Shown in pieces: positions 27,421-37,941 of a stretch of 64,000 bases of DNA (its first letter is position 1; every line of letters begins with the position of its first letter). The notes below the pieces were generated by a model. It made no database searches. It worked only from the letters and a program-made list of their open reading frames with translations, and was not told the DNA's origin. The translations under genes were made by a program, and so were the position numbers. The DNA is taken from positions 124,001 to 188,000 of the forward strand of contig NZ_QEPZ01000004.1 of the NCBI RefSeq assembly GCF_003253005.1, in the 5' to 3' direction. This DNA is from Haemophilus parainfluenzae. GTDB lineage: Bacteria > Pseudomonadota > Gammaproteobacteria > Enterobacterales > Pasteurellaceae.

Positions 27421-28779
27421 ATGAAAGAAACAATCGTCGCACAAGCGACAGCGCCAGGACGTGGTGGTATTGGTATTTTGCGTGTATCTGGCCCGAAAGC
27501 GGTTGAAGTTGCACAAGCGGTACTAGGTAAATGCCCTAAACCAAGAATGGCAGATTATTTACCTTTTAAAGATGCTGATGGCACAGTATTAGATCAAGGC
27601 ATTGCGCTTTATTTTAAATCGCCGAATTCCTTTACAGGTGAAGATGTATTGGAATTGCAAGGTCATGGCGGACAAGTGGTATTAGATTTGTTGCTAAAAC
27701 GAATCTTACAACTTGATGGTATTCGTCTTGCGCGTCCAGGTGAATTTTCTGAACAGGCTTTTTTAAACGATAAATTAGATTTAGCTCAAGCAGAAGCGAT
27801 CGCGGATTTAATTGATGCCACTTCGGAGCAAGCTGCTCGTTCAGCATTAAAATCATTACAAGGTGAATTTTCTAATAAAGTGAACCAGTTAGTGGATTCC
27901 GTGATTTATCTGCGTACTTATGTGGAAGCGTCGATTGATTTCCCCGATGAAGAAATAGACTTTTTGGCAGATGGTAAAATCGAAGCAAAATTACGAGAAA
28001 TTATTGATCAACTTGATTTAGTCCGTAGCGAAGCAAAACAAGGCTCGATTTTACGTGAAGGGATGAAGGTGGTGATTGCCGGTCGTCCAAATGCAGGTAA
28101 ATCAAGTTTACTGAATGCTTTAGCGGGCAGAGAAGCCGCCATTGTGACAGATATTGCAGGAACAACGCGTGATGTGTTGCGTGAGCATATTCATATTGAT
28201 GGCATGCCTTTACATATTATTGATACCGCAGGGCTTCGTGAAGCGACAGATGAAGTTGAACGTATCGGGATCTCGCGTGCCTGGACGGAGATTGAGCAAG
28301 CCGATCGCATCATTTTAATGCTAGACAGCAGCGACCCTGATAGCCAAAATATCGAAAAAGTGCGGTCAGAATTTTTATCAAAATTGTCAAACAATATGCC
28401 AGTGACCATTGTTCGTAATAAAGTAGATTTAAGCGGCGAGGCAGTTGGGCTAAAAGAAGAAAATGGAACAACGACCGTTTGTTTATCCGCCCAGACACAT
28501 CAGGGTGTAGATTTGTTGCGTGAGCATTTAAAACAGGCTATGGGATTCCAAACGGGAATGGAAGGTGGTTTCTTAGCGCGCCGTCGCCATCTTGATGCCT
28601 TAGAAAAAGCGGCCGAACATTTACAAATTGGATTAGTCCAATTAACCGAGTTTCATGCAGGTGAATTATTGGCGGAAGAACTTCGTTTAGTTCAAGCTAA
28701 TCTGAGTGAAATTACGGGGCAATTTACCTCGGATGATTTACTCGGCAATATTTTCAGTTCTTTCTGTATTGGAAAATAA
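27421..28779 (+). CDS. mnmE: tRNA modification GTPase MnmE
   Basis: GTPase of 452 residues that, with MnmG, installs the 5-carboxymethylaminomethyl group on wobble uridines. It has an N-terminal tetrahydrofolate-binding domain (about 1-118), a helical domain split around the G domain, G1 [11 protein letters not shown]3 DTAGLR, G4 NKVD, and the C-terminal CIGK with the essential cysteine. All elements are intact. Follows yidC as in many gammaproteobacteria. Confidence 0.97.
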   Translation: MKETIVAQATAPGRGGIGILRVSGPKAVEVAQAVLGKCPKPRMADYLPFKDADGTVLDQGIALYFKSPNSFTGEDVLELQGHGGQVVLDLLLKRILQLDGIRLARPGEFSEQAFLNDKLDLAQAEAIADLIDATSEQAARSALKSLQGEFSNKVNQLVDSVIYLRTYVEASIDFPDEEIDFLADGKIEAKLREIIDQLDLVRSEAKQGSILREGMKVVIAGRPNAGKSSLLNALAGREAAIVTDIAGTTRDVLREHIHIDGMPLHIIDTAGLREATDEVERIGISRAWTEIEQADRIILMLDSSDPDSQNIEKVRSEFLSKLSNNMPVTIVRNKVDLSGEAVGLKEENGTTTVCLSAQTHQGVDLLREHLKQAMGFQTGMEGGFLARRRHLDALEKAAEHLQIGLVQLTEFHAGELLAEELRLVQANLSEITGQFTSDDLLGNIFSSFCIGK

Positions 28780-28789
28780 CTTGTAGCTT

Positions 28790-29346
28790 ATGACTTTTCA
28801 TATGTTGTGGGTTATTGCTCTAGGGCTTTCGATGGATGCCTTTGCAGTTTCCATCTCTAAAGGCTTAGCAATTCGGGCTTTCGTTGGAAACAAGCATTAG
28901 CTATTGCATGTTGCTTTGGGTTATTCCAAGGCATCATGCCTGCGATAGGTTATGTTGTCGGACTGCAATTTAGTCAGATGATTCAAAATTGGGATCATTG
29001 GATTGCCTTTGTTTTGCTTGCTCTCATCGGTGTGAATATGATTCGTGAAGGGCTGAGTTCAGATGATGAACCTGCGCCCTCATTGATTAATTTAAAACAC
29101 GTGCTAACACTTGGTGTGGCAACGAGTATTGATGCGTTAGCCATTGGTGTCTCTTTTGCTTTTCTTTCCGTGGACATTTTGTTGGCTGTCTTCATCATTG
29201 GTTTAACAACCTTTGTCATCTCTTTTATTGGCGTAAAGAGCGGTCATTTTTTAGGGAGAAAATTCAAAAGCAAAGCAGAGATTTTTGGCGGTTTAGTGTT
29301 ATTAGTCATGGCTGTGAAAATCCTACACGAACATGGTGTTTTTTAA
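28790..29346 (+). pseudogene. mntP: Manganese efflux pump MntP, interrupted by a one-base frameshift
   Basis: The first frame reads MTFHMLWVIALGLSMDAFAV, the normal start of MntP (YebN), but stops at a TAG after 36 codons. From about 28879 a second frame continues without interruption (FRWKQALAIACCFG... to ILHEHGVF), covering the rest of the six-helix protein including SIDALAIGVSFAF. Joining the frames needs one additional base at the TTT run at 28879-28881, so a T was probably lost from a four-T run. Together the halves make about 186 residues, the family length. The gene would export manganese. The cause may be real inactivation, slippage or a sequencing error. Confidence 0.85.
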
Positions 29347-29414
29347 GTGCGAATTTTCGCCTTTTAGATTATAATCTTACGAACTTTGTCTTTTTTTAAA
29401 AGGGTAATAATTGA

Positions 29415-31292
29415 ATGTTAATTGAAAAAATGCATGGCATCGCCCATAGCTTTATCGGAAAAGCGATCTTTGCTTTAATTCCAGTTTCATTTTTGATTGG
29501 TGGGATGTCAGGTTATCTGTATAGCAGCAATGATAGTTTTGCGGCAAAAGTAAATGGCGAAACCATCTCTCAACAAGATTTCTTAAATCGTTATAACCAG
29601 GAGTTTGAAGCTCGAGCTCAACAAGAAGGTGAGGGCTTCCTAGCGAAAACTGACTCGGTGGAATTTGTGACCGCACTTCGTCAAAATTTAATTCAACGTT
29701 TAGTGGATCAAGAATTAATCCGTCAATATGCGAAAGAATTAAAATTAGGTGTAAGTGACGACATGATCAAACGTGCGATTGTAAGCGATCCTAACTTACA
29801 ATCTAACGGTAAATTTGATAATACCCGTTATCAACAATTATTGACTCAAAATGGTTTAACGTCAGATACTTATGCGGCTATTTTACGTAATGCATTAACA
29901 CTTGAACAAATGCAAAACGGTTTAGCTGATAGTGAATTTGTTGTGCCAGCTCAAGTAAAAGATAGTGCACAAACCTTTTTCCAAAAACGTATCGCTCGTC
30001 TTGCAACCCTTCCATTAGCTGATGAAGTAGCAGAACAAAAGGTAACAGAAGAAGAAATTAAAGCGTATTACGATGCGAATGCGAAATCACTTGTTCAACC
30101 TGAACAGGCGAAAGTACAATATATTCGCGTTTCAGCGAATGAATTAGGTAAATTACAACCTGTAACTGAAACACAAATTGCGCAATATTATCAAGAAAAT
30201 AAAGCGCAATTCATTAGCCAAAAATTAGCGCATATCCAATTAGCAACTGAGAAAGAAGCGGATGCGGTTTATCAAGAACTGCAAAAAGGCGCTGATTTTG
30301 CTGAGTTAGCAAAAGCGAAATCTGTGGATAAACTTTCTGGTGCACAAGGCGGTGAATTAGGTTGGGTAAAAGACAACGAATTACCGAAAAACTTTGAAGA
30401 TGCGGCATTATTATTAAATGTTGGTCAATACAGCACACCAGTTAATGTAGATGGGGCTTACCATATTATTTTAGTGCAAGATCGTAAAGAACGTACGTTA
30501 GATGAAGTAAAAGAGCAAATCGCGGATATCGTACGTAAAAACTTAGCAGGAAGTCGTTTCCAAGCGGTAGAAAAAGCGGTTCATGCAAAAGCAGCTGAAA
30601 GCAGTGATTCTTTAGCTGCGGTAGCAGAAGCAGCAGGCGTGAAAGTGGAAGAAACAGATTATTTCGGTAAAAATAATGTCCCTGCGGCATTAAATTTCCC
30701 AAATGTGACTTCTGCCATTTTTGAATCAGATATTGCAAACGGCGGTGCAAATTCTGAGCCATTAACGGTTGGTGAAAATGAATTTGTTGTGGTACGTGTC
30801 GTGGATCATAAAGCTGAAGGTTTACAAAGCCTTGATGAAGCGAAAGCAATGATTGAGCAGTTCTTAAAACGTGAAAAAGCCGATAAAGTATTAGCTGAAA
30901 AAGCAGAGCAAGCGGTTAAAGCGCTATCTGCCGATCCAACCAAATTACCTGCCGGTATTAGTTTTGGTGAGCCACAAACCTTTACGTTAGTGGATAATAA
31001 AGATCCAGTGCTTTATGAAGGTGTATTTGCCATTGCAAAACCACAAGATGGCAAAGCGGCTTATCAAGTTGGTCGTAACAGCAAAGGTGATGTGATTGTG
31101 GTTGCCCTTGAACGAGTAGAGGAACCTACTTTAGATGAGCAAGAATTAGCGAAATTTAGCACTCAACTTGTTCGTGCGCGTCAAGGTGAATTGCAAGGAC
31201 AGTTAATGCAAGCATTGCGTGAAAAAGCACAAATCGAGATTAATACCAGCTTTATTAATCAAGATGATTCAGAAGAAGGTGCGGCTCACTAA
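29415..31292 (+). CDS. ppiD: Periplasmic folding chaperone PpiD
   Basis: Protein of 625 residues anchored by one N-terminal helix (about 12-32), with the rest in the periplasm. SurA-like N-terminal helices are followed by a parvulin domain near residues 265-360, recognised by GGELGWVKDNELPKNFEDA. PpiD assists newly exported proteins at the Sec translocon; in E. coli its parvulin domain is largely inactive. It stands alone between mntP and hinT and ends in an inverted uptake-signal terminator. Confidence 0.93.
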   Translation: MLIEKMHGIAHSFIGKAIFALIPVSFLIGGMSGYLYSSNDSFAAKVNGETISQQDFLNRYNQEFEARAQQEGEGFLAKTDSVEFVTALRQNLIQRLVDQELIRQYAKELKLGVSDDMIKRAIVSDPNLQSNGKFDNTRYQQLLTQNGLTSDTYAAILRNALTLEQMQNGLADSEFVVPAQVKDSAQTFFQKRIARLATLPLADEVAEQKVTEEEIKAYYDANAKSLVQPEQAKVQYIRVSANELGKLQPVTETQIAQYYQENKAQFISQKLAHIQLATEKEADAVYQELQKGADFAELAKAKSVDKLSGAQGGELGWVKDNELPKNFEDAALLLNVGQYSTPVNVDGAYHIILVQDRKERTLDEVKEQIADIVRKNLAGSRFQAVEKAVHAKAAESSDSLAAVAEAAGVKVEETDYFGKNNVPAALNFPNVTSAIFESDIANGGANSEPLTVGENEFVVVRVVDHKAEGLQSLDEAKAMIEQFLKREKADKVLAEKAEQAVKALSADPTKLPAGISFGEPQTFTLVDNKDPVLYEGVFAIAKPQDGKAAYQVGRNSKGDVIVVALERVEEPTLDEQELAKFSTQLVRARQGELQGQLMQALREKAQIEINTSFINQDDSEEGAAH

Positions 31293-31340
31293 GCTGATTG
31301 AAATGTCATTCATCATCAATTTCTGATGGAAAATAAAAGC

Positions 31341-31373
31341 AAAGTGCGGTAAATTTTGACCGCACTTTTTTAT
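31341..31373 (+). terminator. Inverted uptake-signal terminator after ppiD
   Basis: AAAGTGCGGT and ACCGCACTTT form a 10-base perfect stem with an eight-base loop, followed by TTTTT. Two complementary uptake signals thus make a rho-independent terminator, a known habit of Haemophilus. Confidence 0.88.
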
Positions 31374-31392
31374 ATAAAACAAGGAGAAGACT

Positions 31393-31743
31393 ATGGCTCA
31401 AGAAACTATTTTCAGCAAAATTATTCGCAAAGAAATCCCCGCCAATATTGTTTATCAAGATGAATTAGTGACCGCATTCCGAGATATTTCACCTCAAGCG
31501 AAAACCCATATTTTGATTATCCCAAATAAAGTCATTCCAACGGTTAATGATGTGACAGAACAAGATGAAGTTACCTTGGGTCGCTTATTTACTGTCGCGG
31601 CTAAAATTGCTAAAGAAGAAGGCATTGCCGAAGACGGTTATCGTTTGATTATGAATTGTAATAAACACGGTGGACAAGAAGTATTCCATATTCATATGCA
31701 TCTTGTTGGTGGTGAACCTTTAGGTAGAATGTTGGCAAAATAA
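31393..31743 (+). CDS. hinT: HIT-family purine nucleoside phosphoramidase HinT
   Basis: Protein of 116 residues with the histidine-triad motif HIHMHLVGG at the active site near residue 100. HinT hydrolyses adenosine phosphoramidates and similar conjugates; its cell role is not well defined. Its stop overlaps the start of the ycfL-like lipoprotein gene (TAATG), so the two are coupled, as in E. coli. Confidence 0.93.
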   Translation: MAQETIFSKIIRKEIPANIVYQDELVTAFRDISPQAKTHILIIPNKVIPTVNDVTEQDEVTLGRLFTVAAKIAKEEGIAEDGYRLIMNCNKHGGQEVFHIHMHLVGGEPLGRMLAK

Positions 31744-32090
31744 TGAAAAAGATCCTAATTACAGCAACGGTATTATTTTTAACGGCTTGTTCATCTGCAC
31801 CAAATATTGTGGGAACCAATAAGCCAATTTTAAATATGGCGGCAAATTTAGCACCCGCTTTAGATGTTGATTTGTCGGATAATACGGCAGCTTTAAAAAA
31901 TAAAACCACGCAACAACTCAATGTACTTTACCATCTTTATTGGTATAACACACAAGGTGTGACACAGGTTTGGCCGAATCAGCAAGAAAGCCAATCAGGC
32001 AATATTTTATTGCAACCACAAGAGAATAAAGTGTTTGAACTACCAAAACCAAGCACAGAAAGTACTAATTATCGTCTTTATTTACAATAG
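31743..32090 (+). CDS. YcfL-family (DUF1425) lipoprotein
   Basis: Putative lipoprotein of 115 residues. A signal peptide ends in the lipobox LTAC, so cysteine 16 should be lipidated. The rest resembles YcfL/DUF1425, with a pair of beta-rich stretches such as LNVLYHLYWYNTQG. Position between hinT and nagZ fits E. coli ycfL. No function is established. lpoB and thiK, which intervene before nagZ in E. coli, are missing here. Confidence 0.8.
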   Translation: MKKILITATVLFLTACSSAPNIVGTNKPILNMAANLAPALDVDLSDNTAALKNKTTQQLNVLYHLYWYNTQGVTQVWPNQQESQSGNILLQPQENKVFELPKPSTESTNYRLYLQ

Positions 32091-32093
32091 TTT

Positions 32094-33137
32094 ATGTCCA
32101 CACTATTAATTGACCTTGAAGGTCATGAGCTCAAACAAGAAGAAGTTGAATTACTGGAACATCCTTTAGTTGCCGGTTTGATTTTATTTACCCGCAATTT
32201 TTATGATCGTCAGCAAGTTCAAGCGCTAATTAAATCCATTCGTCAACGAGTGAAAAAGCCTTTATTGATCACAGTTGATCAAGAAGGTGGTCGTGTGCAA
32301 CGTTTCCGTGAAGGTTTCACTCAGCTCCCCGCAATGCAGGCTTTTGCGGCGTTAGTTGAGGGCTCAACTCAGCAACAACAAATAGCAAAAGAAGCAGGGT
32401 GGCAAATGGCGGCTGAAATGGTGGCGCTAGATATTGATTTGAGTTTTGCTCCGGTGTTGGATTTAGGTCACGAATGTCGTGCGATTGGTGATCGTAGTTT
32501 TGGCTGTGATGTAAAAAGTGCGGTCAATTTGGCGGCTGCTTTTATTGATGGTATGCACCAAGCAGGCATGGCAACAACAGGAAAACATTTCCCAGGACAC
32601 GGTCATGTTTTAGCTGATTCTCATATTGAAACCCCTTATGATGAGCGTGCAAAAGAAGTGATTTTTAATCATGATATTTTGCCATTCCAGCAATTAATTC
32701 AACAGAGTAAGCTTGATGCGATTATGCCGGCTCACGTGATTTATACACAATGTGATAGCCAGCCAGCAAGCGGTTCGAGTTATTGGTTAAAAGAGATTTT
32801 GCGTAAACAGTTGGGATTCCAAGGGGCGATTTTCTCTGATGATTTAGGCATGAAAGGTGCAGGCTTTATGGGCGATTTTGTGGCTCGCAGTGAAAAAGCC
32901 TTGAAGGCTGGTTGTGACTTATTATTGTTTTGTAATGAACGTGAAGGTGTTATTCAAGTGCTTGATAATCTGAAGTTACAGGAAGCAACAGAGCATTTCG
33001 CAGCACGCCAAGCTCGCTTGAAATCGCTCTTTAAACAAAAATCCTTTGATTGGTCAGAACTCACAAAAACTTCGCATTGGATTGAAAATCATCAAAAACT
33101 GACCGCACTTCAACAAGAGTGGCTTGCTTCTAAATGA
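32094..33137 (+). CDS. nagZ: Beta-N-acetylhexosaminidase NagZ
   Basis: Cytosolic family 3 glycosidase of 347 residues that removes GlcNAc from anhydro-muropeptides during peptidoglycan recycling. The family motif KHFPGHG and the catalytic loop [10 protein letters not shown] are intact. Free GlcNAc from this step can feed nagA/nagB after phosphorylation. It starts three bases after the lipoprotein gene and overlaps rlmC by four. Confidence 0.95.
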   Translation: MSTLLIDLEGHELKQEEVELLEHPLVAGLILFTRNFYDRQQVQALIKSIRQRVKKPLLITVDQEGGRVQRFREGFTQLPAMQAFAALVEGSTQQQQIAKEAGWQMAAEMVALDIDLSFAPVLDLGHECRAIGDRSFGCDVKSAVNLAAAFIDGMHQAGMATTGKHFPGHGHVLADSHIETPYDERAKEVIFNHDILPFQQLIQQSKLDAIMPAHVIYTQCDSQPASGSSYWLKEILRKQLGFQGAIFSDDLGMKGAGFMGDFVARSEKALKAGCDLLLFCNEREGVIQVLDNLKLQEATEHFAARQARLKSLFKQKSFDWSELTKTSHWIENHQKLTALQQEWLASK

Positions 33138-34306
33138 TTGATTGCCATCATTATCAAAAAGGCGATTGCCGTTCTTGTCAATGGCTTGAAATGCCTTATG
33201 AACAGCAACTCGCCAAGAAAGAAGAGCATCTAAAACAACAACTTGCCAAATTAGATTGTGATAATTTAATTTGGCATCCGCCTTTTTATTCCTCCGAGAC
33301 TGCCTTTCGTAATAAAGCGAAAATGGTTGTAAGTGGCGCGGTGGAACGCCCCATTCTAGGTATTTTACAAGACCCGAATGATCCACAAAGTGCGGTGGAT
33401 TTATGTGATTGTCCGCTTTATCCACAACGCTTTGCTGAACTCTTTCCGATTTTAAAAGATTTCATTGGACGCGCTGGTTTAGTCCCTTATAACGTGGCTA
33501 AGCAAAAAGGTGAGCTCAAATATATTCTGCTCACAGAAAGCCAACATACAAAAAAATTGATGTTGCGTTTTGTATTGCGTTCAGAAACTAAATTGCCGTT
33601 AATTCAACGTGAATTTGCAGGTTTATTGGAAAAATTGCCACAGCTTGAAGTGGTGAGTGTGAATATCCAACCTAATCATGCTGCGATCTTAGAAGGCGAG
33701 AAAGAAATCTTTTTGACGGACCAGCACACCTTATCAGAGAGCTTTAACGGTATTCCGCTATTTATTCGCCCTCAAGGTTTCTTCCAAACGAATCCACTGG
33801 TAGCACAAGGGCTATATGCAACAGCGCAAGATTGGGTGCAAGATTTATCAATTACTAAACTCTGGGATCTCTTTTGTGGCGTTGGAGGTTTTGGACTTCA
33901 TTGCGCTAAAGCTTTACAGGATAAACATCAACAAGAAGTGGAATTGACCGGGATTGAAATTTCCCCATCTGCTATTCAAGCGGCGACTCAATCCGCTCAG
34001 GTGTTAGGGCTAAACAACGTTAAATTCCAATCTTTGGATGCGGCTAATTTTGCTTTAACACAAGATGAAAACAAACCAGATTTGGTGATCGTCAACCCGC
34101 CTCGTCGAGGTATCGGAAGGGAACTCGCTGAGTTTCTCAATGAAATGCAACCGCACTTTATTCTTTATTCCAGCTGTAACGCGATTTCCATGGGAAAAGA
34201 TTTGCAGCATCTAACCAATTATAAACTTACTCAAATTCAATTATTTGATATGTTCCCGCATACAGCGCATTATGAAGCCCTGGCATTGCTGAAACTCAAT
34301 CCCTAA
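33134..34306 (+). CDS. rlmC: 23S rRNA (uracil-C5)-methyltransferase RlmC
   Basis: SAM-dependent methyltransferase of 390 residues for U747 of 23S rRNA. N-terminal cysteines [12 protein letters not shown] with a further CDC suit the [4Fe-4S] site of the RlmC/RlmD family. The SAM site [10 protein letters not shown], the PPRRG motif and the catalytic cysteine in YSSCNA are present. Family members without the TRAM domain of RlmD are RlmC; none is seen here. Overlaps nagZ by four bases; a terminator follows. Confidence 0.93.
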   Translation: MIDCHHYQKGDCRSCQWLEMPYEQQLAKKEEHLKQQLAKLDCDNLIWHPPFYSSETAFRNKAKMVVSGAVERPILGILQDPNDPQSAVDLCDCPLYPQRFAELFPILKDFIGRAGLVPYNVAKQKGELKYILLTESQHTKKLMLRFVLRSETKLPLIQREFAGLLEKLPQLEVVSVNIQPNHAAILEGEKEIFLTDQHTLSESFNGIPLFIRPQGFFQTNPLVAQGLYATAQDWVQDLSITKLWDLFCGVGGFGLHCAKALQDKHQQEVELTGIEISPSAIQAATQSAQVLGLNNVKFQSLDAANFALTQDENKPDLVIVNPPRRGIGRELAEFLNEMQPHFILYSSCNAISMGKDLQHLTNYKLTQIQLFDMFPHTAHYEALALLKLNP

Positions 34307-34310
34307 TAAA

Positions 34311-34336
34311 AAAAGCTAACATCTCTGTTAGCTTTT
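34311..34336. terminator. Bidirectional terminator between rlmC and sitD
   Basis: AAAAGCTAACA and TGTTAGCTTTT form an 11-base perfect stem with a four-base loop. A- and T-rich flanks allow termination for both convergent genes. Confidence 0.9.
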
Positions 34337-34340
34337 CTAT

Positions 34341-35174
34341 TTAGAAATTTAACCGCACTTTTATTTTGCTATAAACCAGTGCAATTAAGAAAAATAAAGC
34401 TTGTAACAAAATAATGCATGCACCAGTGGACGCATCAAAATGATAGCTAAGTAGCACGCCTAATAGACTTGCAGTTACAGCACTGATGATTGCGATAACA
34501 AGCATTTTATCGAAGCGATTTGTTAGGGTTAGCGCAGTGATGCCAGGCGCAATGAGCATCGCTACGACCAAAATAACCCCAACGACTTGCATCGTACTCA
34601 CAATAGTGAGCGCGAGTAATGTGAGCAAGCCATAGTGCAATAATTTAGGTGAGAGCCCTGCAACACGGGCATGGCTCGGATCAAAGCAATAAAGCAGAAA
34701 ATCACGACGTTTTAAGCCAAGCAAAATAAAAATGATCAAGGCGATGATAGCCGTTTGTATCAGCTCTTGTCGGCTTACACCCAATACGTTACCGAATAAG
34801 ATGTGTGTGAGATGTTGTGAGGTTTGGATTTTAGTGAACAACACCAAACCAATGGCAAACATTCCCGAAAATACAATCCCCATTGCGGTATCTTCTTTGA
34901 TACGGCTGTTTTCTTTTAAATAACCTACCCCTAAGGCGCAGGCAATACCTGAGACAAATGCACCAATGACTAATGGAATACCAGCTAAAAAAGCTAAGAC
35001 AATGCCAGGTAGGACAGCATGAGAAATGGCATCCCCCATCAATGACCATCCTTTCAACACCAAATAGCAAGAGAGTAGTGCACAGATGACGGCAACCACT
35101 AATGCGGTGAGTAGCGCATTTTGCATAAAGGCAAATTGAAATGGCTCAACGAAAATGGCGAACATCTCAGTCAT
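34341..35174 (-). CDS. sitD: Manganese/iron ABC transporter permease, SitD/YfeD type
   Basis: Inner-membrane permease of 277 residues with about eight hydrophobic segments, in the family of metal ABC permeases (GWSLMGDAISHAVLPG is a typical stretch). It pairs with the adjacent sitC product to form the membrane channel and is powered by SitB. Its start overlaps the end of sitC by eight bases. The gene order of the four genes matches sitABCD/yfeABCD of enterobacteria and the H. influenzae metal transporter cluster. Confidence 0.9.
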   Translation of the reverse strand: MTEMFAIFVEPFQFAFMQNALLTALVVAVICALLSCYLVLKGWSLMGDAISHAVLPGIVLAFLAGIPLVIGAFVSGIACALGVGYLKENSRIKEDTAMGIVFSGMFAIGLVLFTKIQTSQHLTHILFGNVLGVSRQELIQTAIIALIIFILLGLKRRDFLLYCFDPSHARVAGLSPKLLHYGLLTLLALTIVSTMQVVGVILVVAMLIAPGITALTLTNRFDKMLVIAIISAVTASLLGVLLSYHFDASTGACIILLQALFFLIALVYSKIKVRLNF

Positions 35175-36018
35175 AATCCACCACCTTACGTCGTTTTTGA
35201 CTCATTAATCCGTATTTAGGCGAGAATAGAAAAGCCAATAAAAATAACAAGGTTTGCAATGTTACGATGACACCACCTGTGGCGCCATCCAGATAATAGC
35301 TTAAATAGACACCGACGAAACCAGTGATTGCGCCTAATGCTACGGCAATTTTGATAAGAGTTTTGAATTTATCTGTGAGTAAATAGGCAGTTGCACCTGG
35401 CGTGATTACCATCGCAATCACTAAAATCGCCCCGACAGTTTGTAATGCCGCAACGACACAAGCACTCAAGAGTGTAAAAAAGAGAACTTTGTAAAACAGT
35501 GGTGAAAGTCCAACTGTAATTGCTTGTGTTTCATCAAAGAAAATCAGTAACAGATCCTTCCAAAAAATAAGCAATAAGACCAAGCAAATCAACATAATAA
35601 TGGCTACTTGATAAATATCTTCATCGGCAATCCCGAGGATATTACCGAGAATAATATTTTGCACATTTATTGAAGTTGGATTCAGAGAAATAATCAACAA
35701 TCCCAAGGCAAAGAATGTGCTGAAAATAAAGCCGATAACGGCATCTTCTTTGAGTTTAGAAATGGATTTGATCCATAAAATGGAAAGTGCGGCCAAAATT
35801 CCGGCAAAAAAAGCACCTAAAGCATAGGGGAGTGAAAAGGCATAAGCTATCGCCACACCCGGTACCACCGAATGAGAGAGTGCGTCGCCAATTAATGACC
35901 AGCCTTTCAACATTAAATAGGCAGAAAGAAAGGCACAAATTCCACCAACTGCGGCACTTATCCACATGGCTTTTTGCATATATTCATAGGAGAAAGGTTC
36001 TAGCAAATATTCAAGCAT
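35167..36018 (-). CDS. sitC: Manganese/iron ABC transporter permease, SitC/YfeC type
   Basis: Permease of 283 residues, a paralogue of sitD, with GWSLIGDALSHSVVPG at the same place and eight or so hydrophobic segments. The two permeases probably form a heterodimer. The gene begins three bases after sitB and overlaps sitD by eight, so translation is coupled. Confidence 0.9.
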   Translation of the reverse strand: MLEYLLEPFSYEYMQKAMWISAAVGGICAFLSAYLMLKGWSLIGDALSHSVVPGVAIAYAFSLPYALGAFFAGILAALSILWIKSISKLKEDAVIGFIFSTFFALGLLIISLNPTSINVQNIILGNILGIADEDIYQVAIIMLICLVLLLIFWKDLLLIFFDETQAITVGLSPLFYKVLFFTLLSACVVAALQTVGAILVIAMVITPGATAYLLTDKFKTLIKIAVALGAITGFVGVYLSYYLDGATGGVIVTLQTLLFLLAFLFSPKYGLMSQKRRKVVDYD

Positions 36019-36021
36019 GGC

Positions 36022-36906
36022 TTATTCCTTGTCATGCGGAGGCACTCGGCAGGATTTTACAGCCGTTGCAGGCGGATCATTTTTGGTTTCGCCATAAAAG
36101 ACAACAGGGCGTTCATCATCTGTGAGAACGGTTACCGCACGTTTATCTTCATCATTATGCAGATCTTCACCTAATAATTTGACGTGTCGTAATACACCAC
36201 CAAAGACTTTTTCCAAATTATGCTGATTGAATGTATCTTCCGTTTTACCGGCGGCAATCACAGTACGGTTAATCATTACTACTTGATCACAAAAATCTGG
36301 TACAGAGCCTAAATTGTGGGTAGAGACTAAAATTAAATGGCCTTCAGTACGTAATTGGCGAAGGAGTTCCACAATAGCATTTTCAGTTTTAACATCTACA
36401 CCCGTAAAAGGCTCATCGAGTAAGATAATCTTACTTTGTTGTGCTAATGCTCGAGCCAAAAATACGCGTTTTTTCTGTCCACCAGAAAGCTCGCCGATTT
36501 GTCGTTCGGCTAAATACTCGATGTTTACCCGTTGCATCGCTTCGAGCACTTTTTGTTTGTCTTCAGCCTTTGGAATGCGTAGGAAATTCATATAGCCGTA
36601 GCGTCCCATCATGACAACATCATAAACGGAGACTGGAAATTGCCAATCGACTTCTTCCGCTTGCGGTACATAGGCGACCAAATTTTGTTTCAACGCTCGA
36701 TTAATTGGCAAACCACAAAGCGCAATATTGCCTTGCTGTGGTTTAATTAAGCCCATGATGCTTTTGAATAGCGTGGATTTTCCGCTCCCATTTACACCGA
36801 CAAGAGCACAGATGGTTCCCCCTTGTAATGCAAAGGTAACATCATAAATTGCAGTGTGCCCGTTGTTGTAACGCATGGTTACGTCATTAACGGAAATAGC
36901 AGTCAT
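36022..36906 (-). CDS. sitB: Manganese/iron ABC transporter ATP-binding protein, SitB/YfeB type
   Basis: ATPase of 294 residues. Walker [11 protein letters not shown], the Q-loop in [10 protein letters not shown], signature [10 protein letters not shown] and Walker B IILLDEPF are intact, as is the switch histidine in VSTHNLG. The last 40 or so residues form an extra tail, seen in YfeB proteins. Its start shares a base with the sitA stop (TAATG). Confidence 0.93.
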   Translation of the reverse strand: MTAISVNDVTMRYNNGHTAIYDVTFALQGGTICALVGVNGSGKSTLFKSIMGLIKPQQGNIALCGLPINRALKQNLVAYVPQAEEVDWQFPVSVYDVVMMGRYGYMNFLRIPKAEDKQKVLEAMQRVNIEYLAERQIGELSGGQKKRVFLARALAQQSKIILLDEPFTGVDVKTENAIVELLRQLRTEGHLILVSTHNLGSVPDFCDQVVMINRTVIAAGKTEDTFNQHNLEKVFGGVLRHVKLLGEDLHNDEDKRAVTVLTDDERPVVFYGETKNDPPATAVKSCRVPPHDKE

Positions 36907-37787
36907 TATTTTTCAAATCCTTTGACTATGGTGGATACAGTGACATTCAGTAAGTCAATATAAGTTGGTACAGGACCGTCAGCGGCAGAAAGGGAATCGA
37001 CATAAAGCACGCCACCGTATTTGGCGCCGCTTTCTTTCGCTACTTGTTGAGCAGGTTTGGCTGACACGGTACTTTCACTAAATACCACAGGAATGTGATT
37101 TTTTTTCACTAAATTGATAAGTTTACGCACTTGTTGAGGCGTACCTTGTTGTTCAGCGTTAATTGGCCATAAATAGCCTTCTTTGAGATCGTAATCTTTC
37201 GCTAAATAACTAAAGGCGCCTTCACTGGTGACTAACCAACGTTGGTTGGCAGGAATTTGTGCGAGTTTTTCACGTAAAGGTTTATCGAGTTGTTTGATTT
37301 TTTCTGCATAAGCTACCGCATTTTTTTGATAAGTATCAGCATTTTGCGGATCGTATTTAACTAATGCATTTTTAATATTTTCGACATAAATCAACGCATT
37401 AGATGGCGACATCCAAGCGTGTGGGTTAGGTGCATCTTTATAAGGACCTTCATAAATAGAAAGTGGCGTGATGCCTTCGGTTACCACAACGGCTGGTTTG
37501 TCTTTGATATTTTGGAAGAAGCGCTCGAACCAACGCTCTAAATTTAATCCGTTCCATAAAATTAAATCAGCAGATTGAGCTTTTACAATATCTTTAGGGG
37601 TTGGTTCATACTCATGAATTTCTGCACCAGGTTTGGTGATAGATTCCACCGTTGCGGCATCGCCTGCAACATTTTGTGCGATATCCTGAATAACCGTAAA
37701 TGTGGTCACCACTTTAAATTTCGCTTCGGCTTGTAAAGCAGCTAAACCTAGAGCGATAACAGATAGGCTTTTAAATAAATGCTTCAT
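36906..37787 (-). CDS. sitA: Manganese/iron ABC transporter substrate-binding protein, SitA/YfeA type
   Basis: Periplasmic binding protein of 293 residues with a signal peptide ending LQAEA. Family features of cluster A-I metal binders are seen: histidines in [10 protein letters not shown] and NPHAWMSP, glutamate in FSESTVS and aspartate in YVDSLS, the four metal ligands. It binds Mn(II) or Fe(II). First gene of sitABCD; a plausible Fur box precedes it, indicating repression by iron. Confidence 0.93.
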   Translation of the reverse strand: MKHLFKSLSVIALGLAALQAEAKFKVVTTFTVIQDIAQNVAGDAATVESITKPGAEIHEYEPTPKDIVKAQSADLILWNGLNLERWFERFFQNIKDKPAVVVTEGITPLSIYEGPYKDAPNPHAWMSPSNALIYVENIKNALVKYDPQNADTYQKNAVAYAEKIKQLDKPLREKLAQIPANQRWLVTSEGAFSYLAKDYDLKEGYLWPINAEQQGTPQQVRKLINLVKKNHIPVVFSESTVSAKPAQQVAKESGAKYGGVLYVDSLSAADGPVPTYIDLLNVTVSTIVKGFEK

Positions 37788-37853
37788 GAGATCTCCTTAA
37801 AAAATAATGATTGATTAGCATTCTGCAGAATAATACCATTTTTCATAAGGAAT

Positions 37854-37872
37854 TCAAATGAAAATAATTATC
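37854..37872. promoter_or_regulatory. Possible Fur box upstream of sitA
   Basis: On the minus strand GATAATTATTTTCATTTGA matches about 13 of 19 positions of the Fur consensus, with a perfect left half. Its place ahead of a metal transporter operon supports the call. Confidence 0.5.
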
Positions 37873-37896
37873 AAATCGATAGGCGATTAAAATTAA

Positions 37897-37934
37897 AAAG
37901 CGGAAAATTTTGTGCAAAATTGACCGCTCTTTGT
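37897..37934 (-). terminator. Terminator of pbpG
   Basis: A long, imperfect inverted repeat with outer arms AAAGCGG / CCGCTCTTT lies just after the pbpG stop. On the minus strand it is followed by a T-rich run. One arm looks like a decayed uptake signal. Confidence 0.6.
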
Positions 37935-37941
37935 GAAAGGA

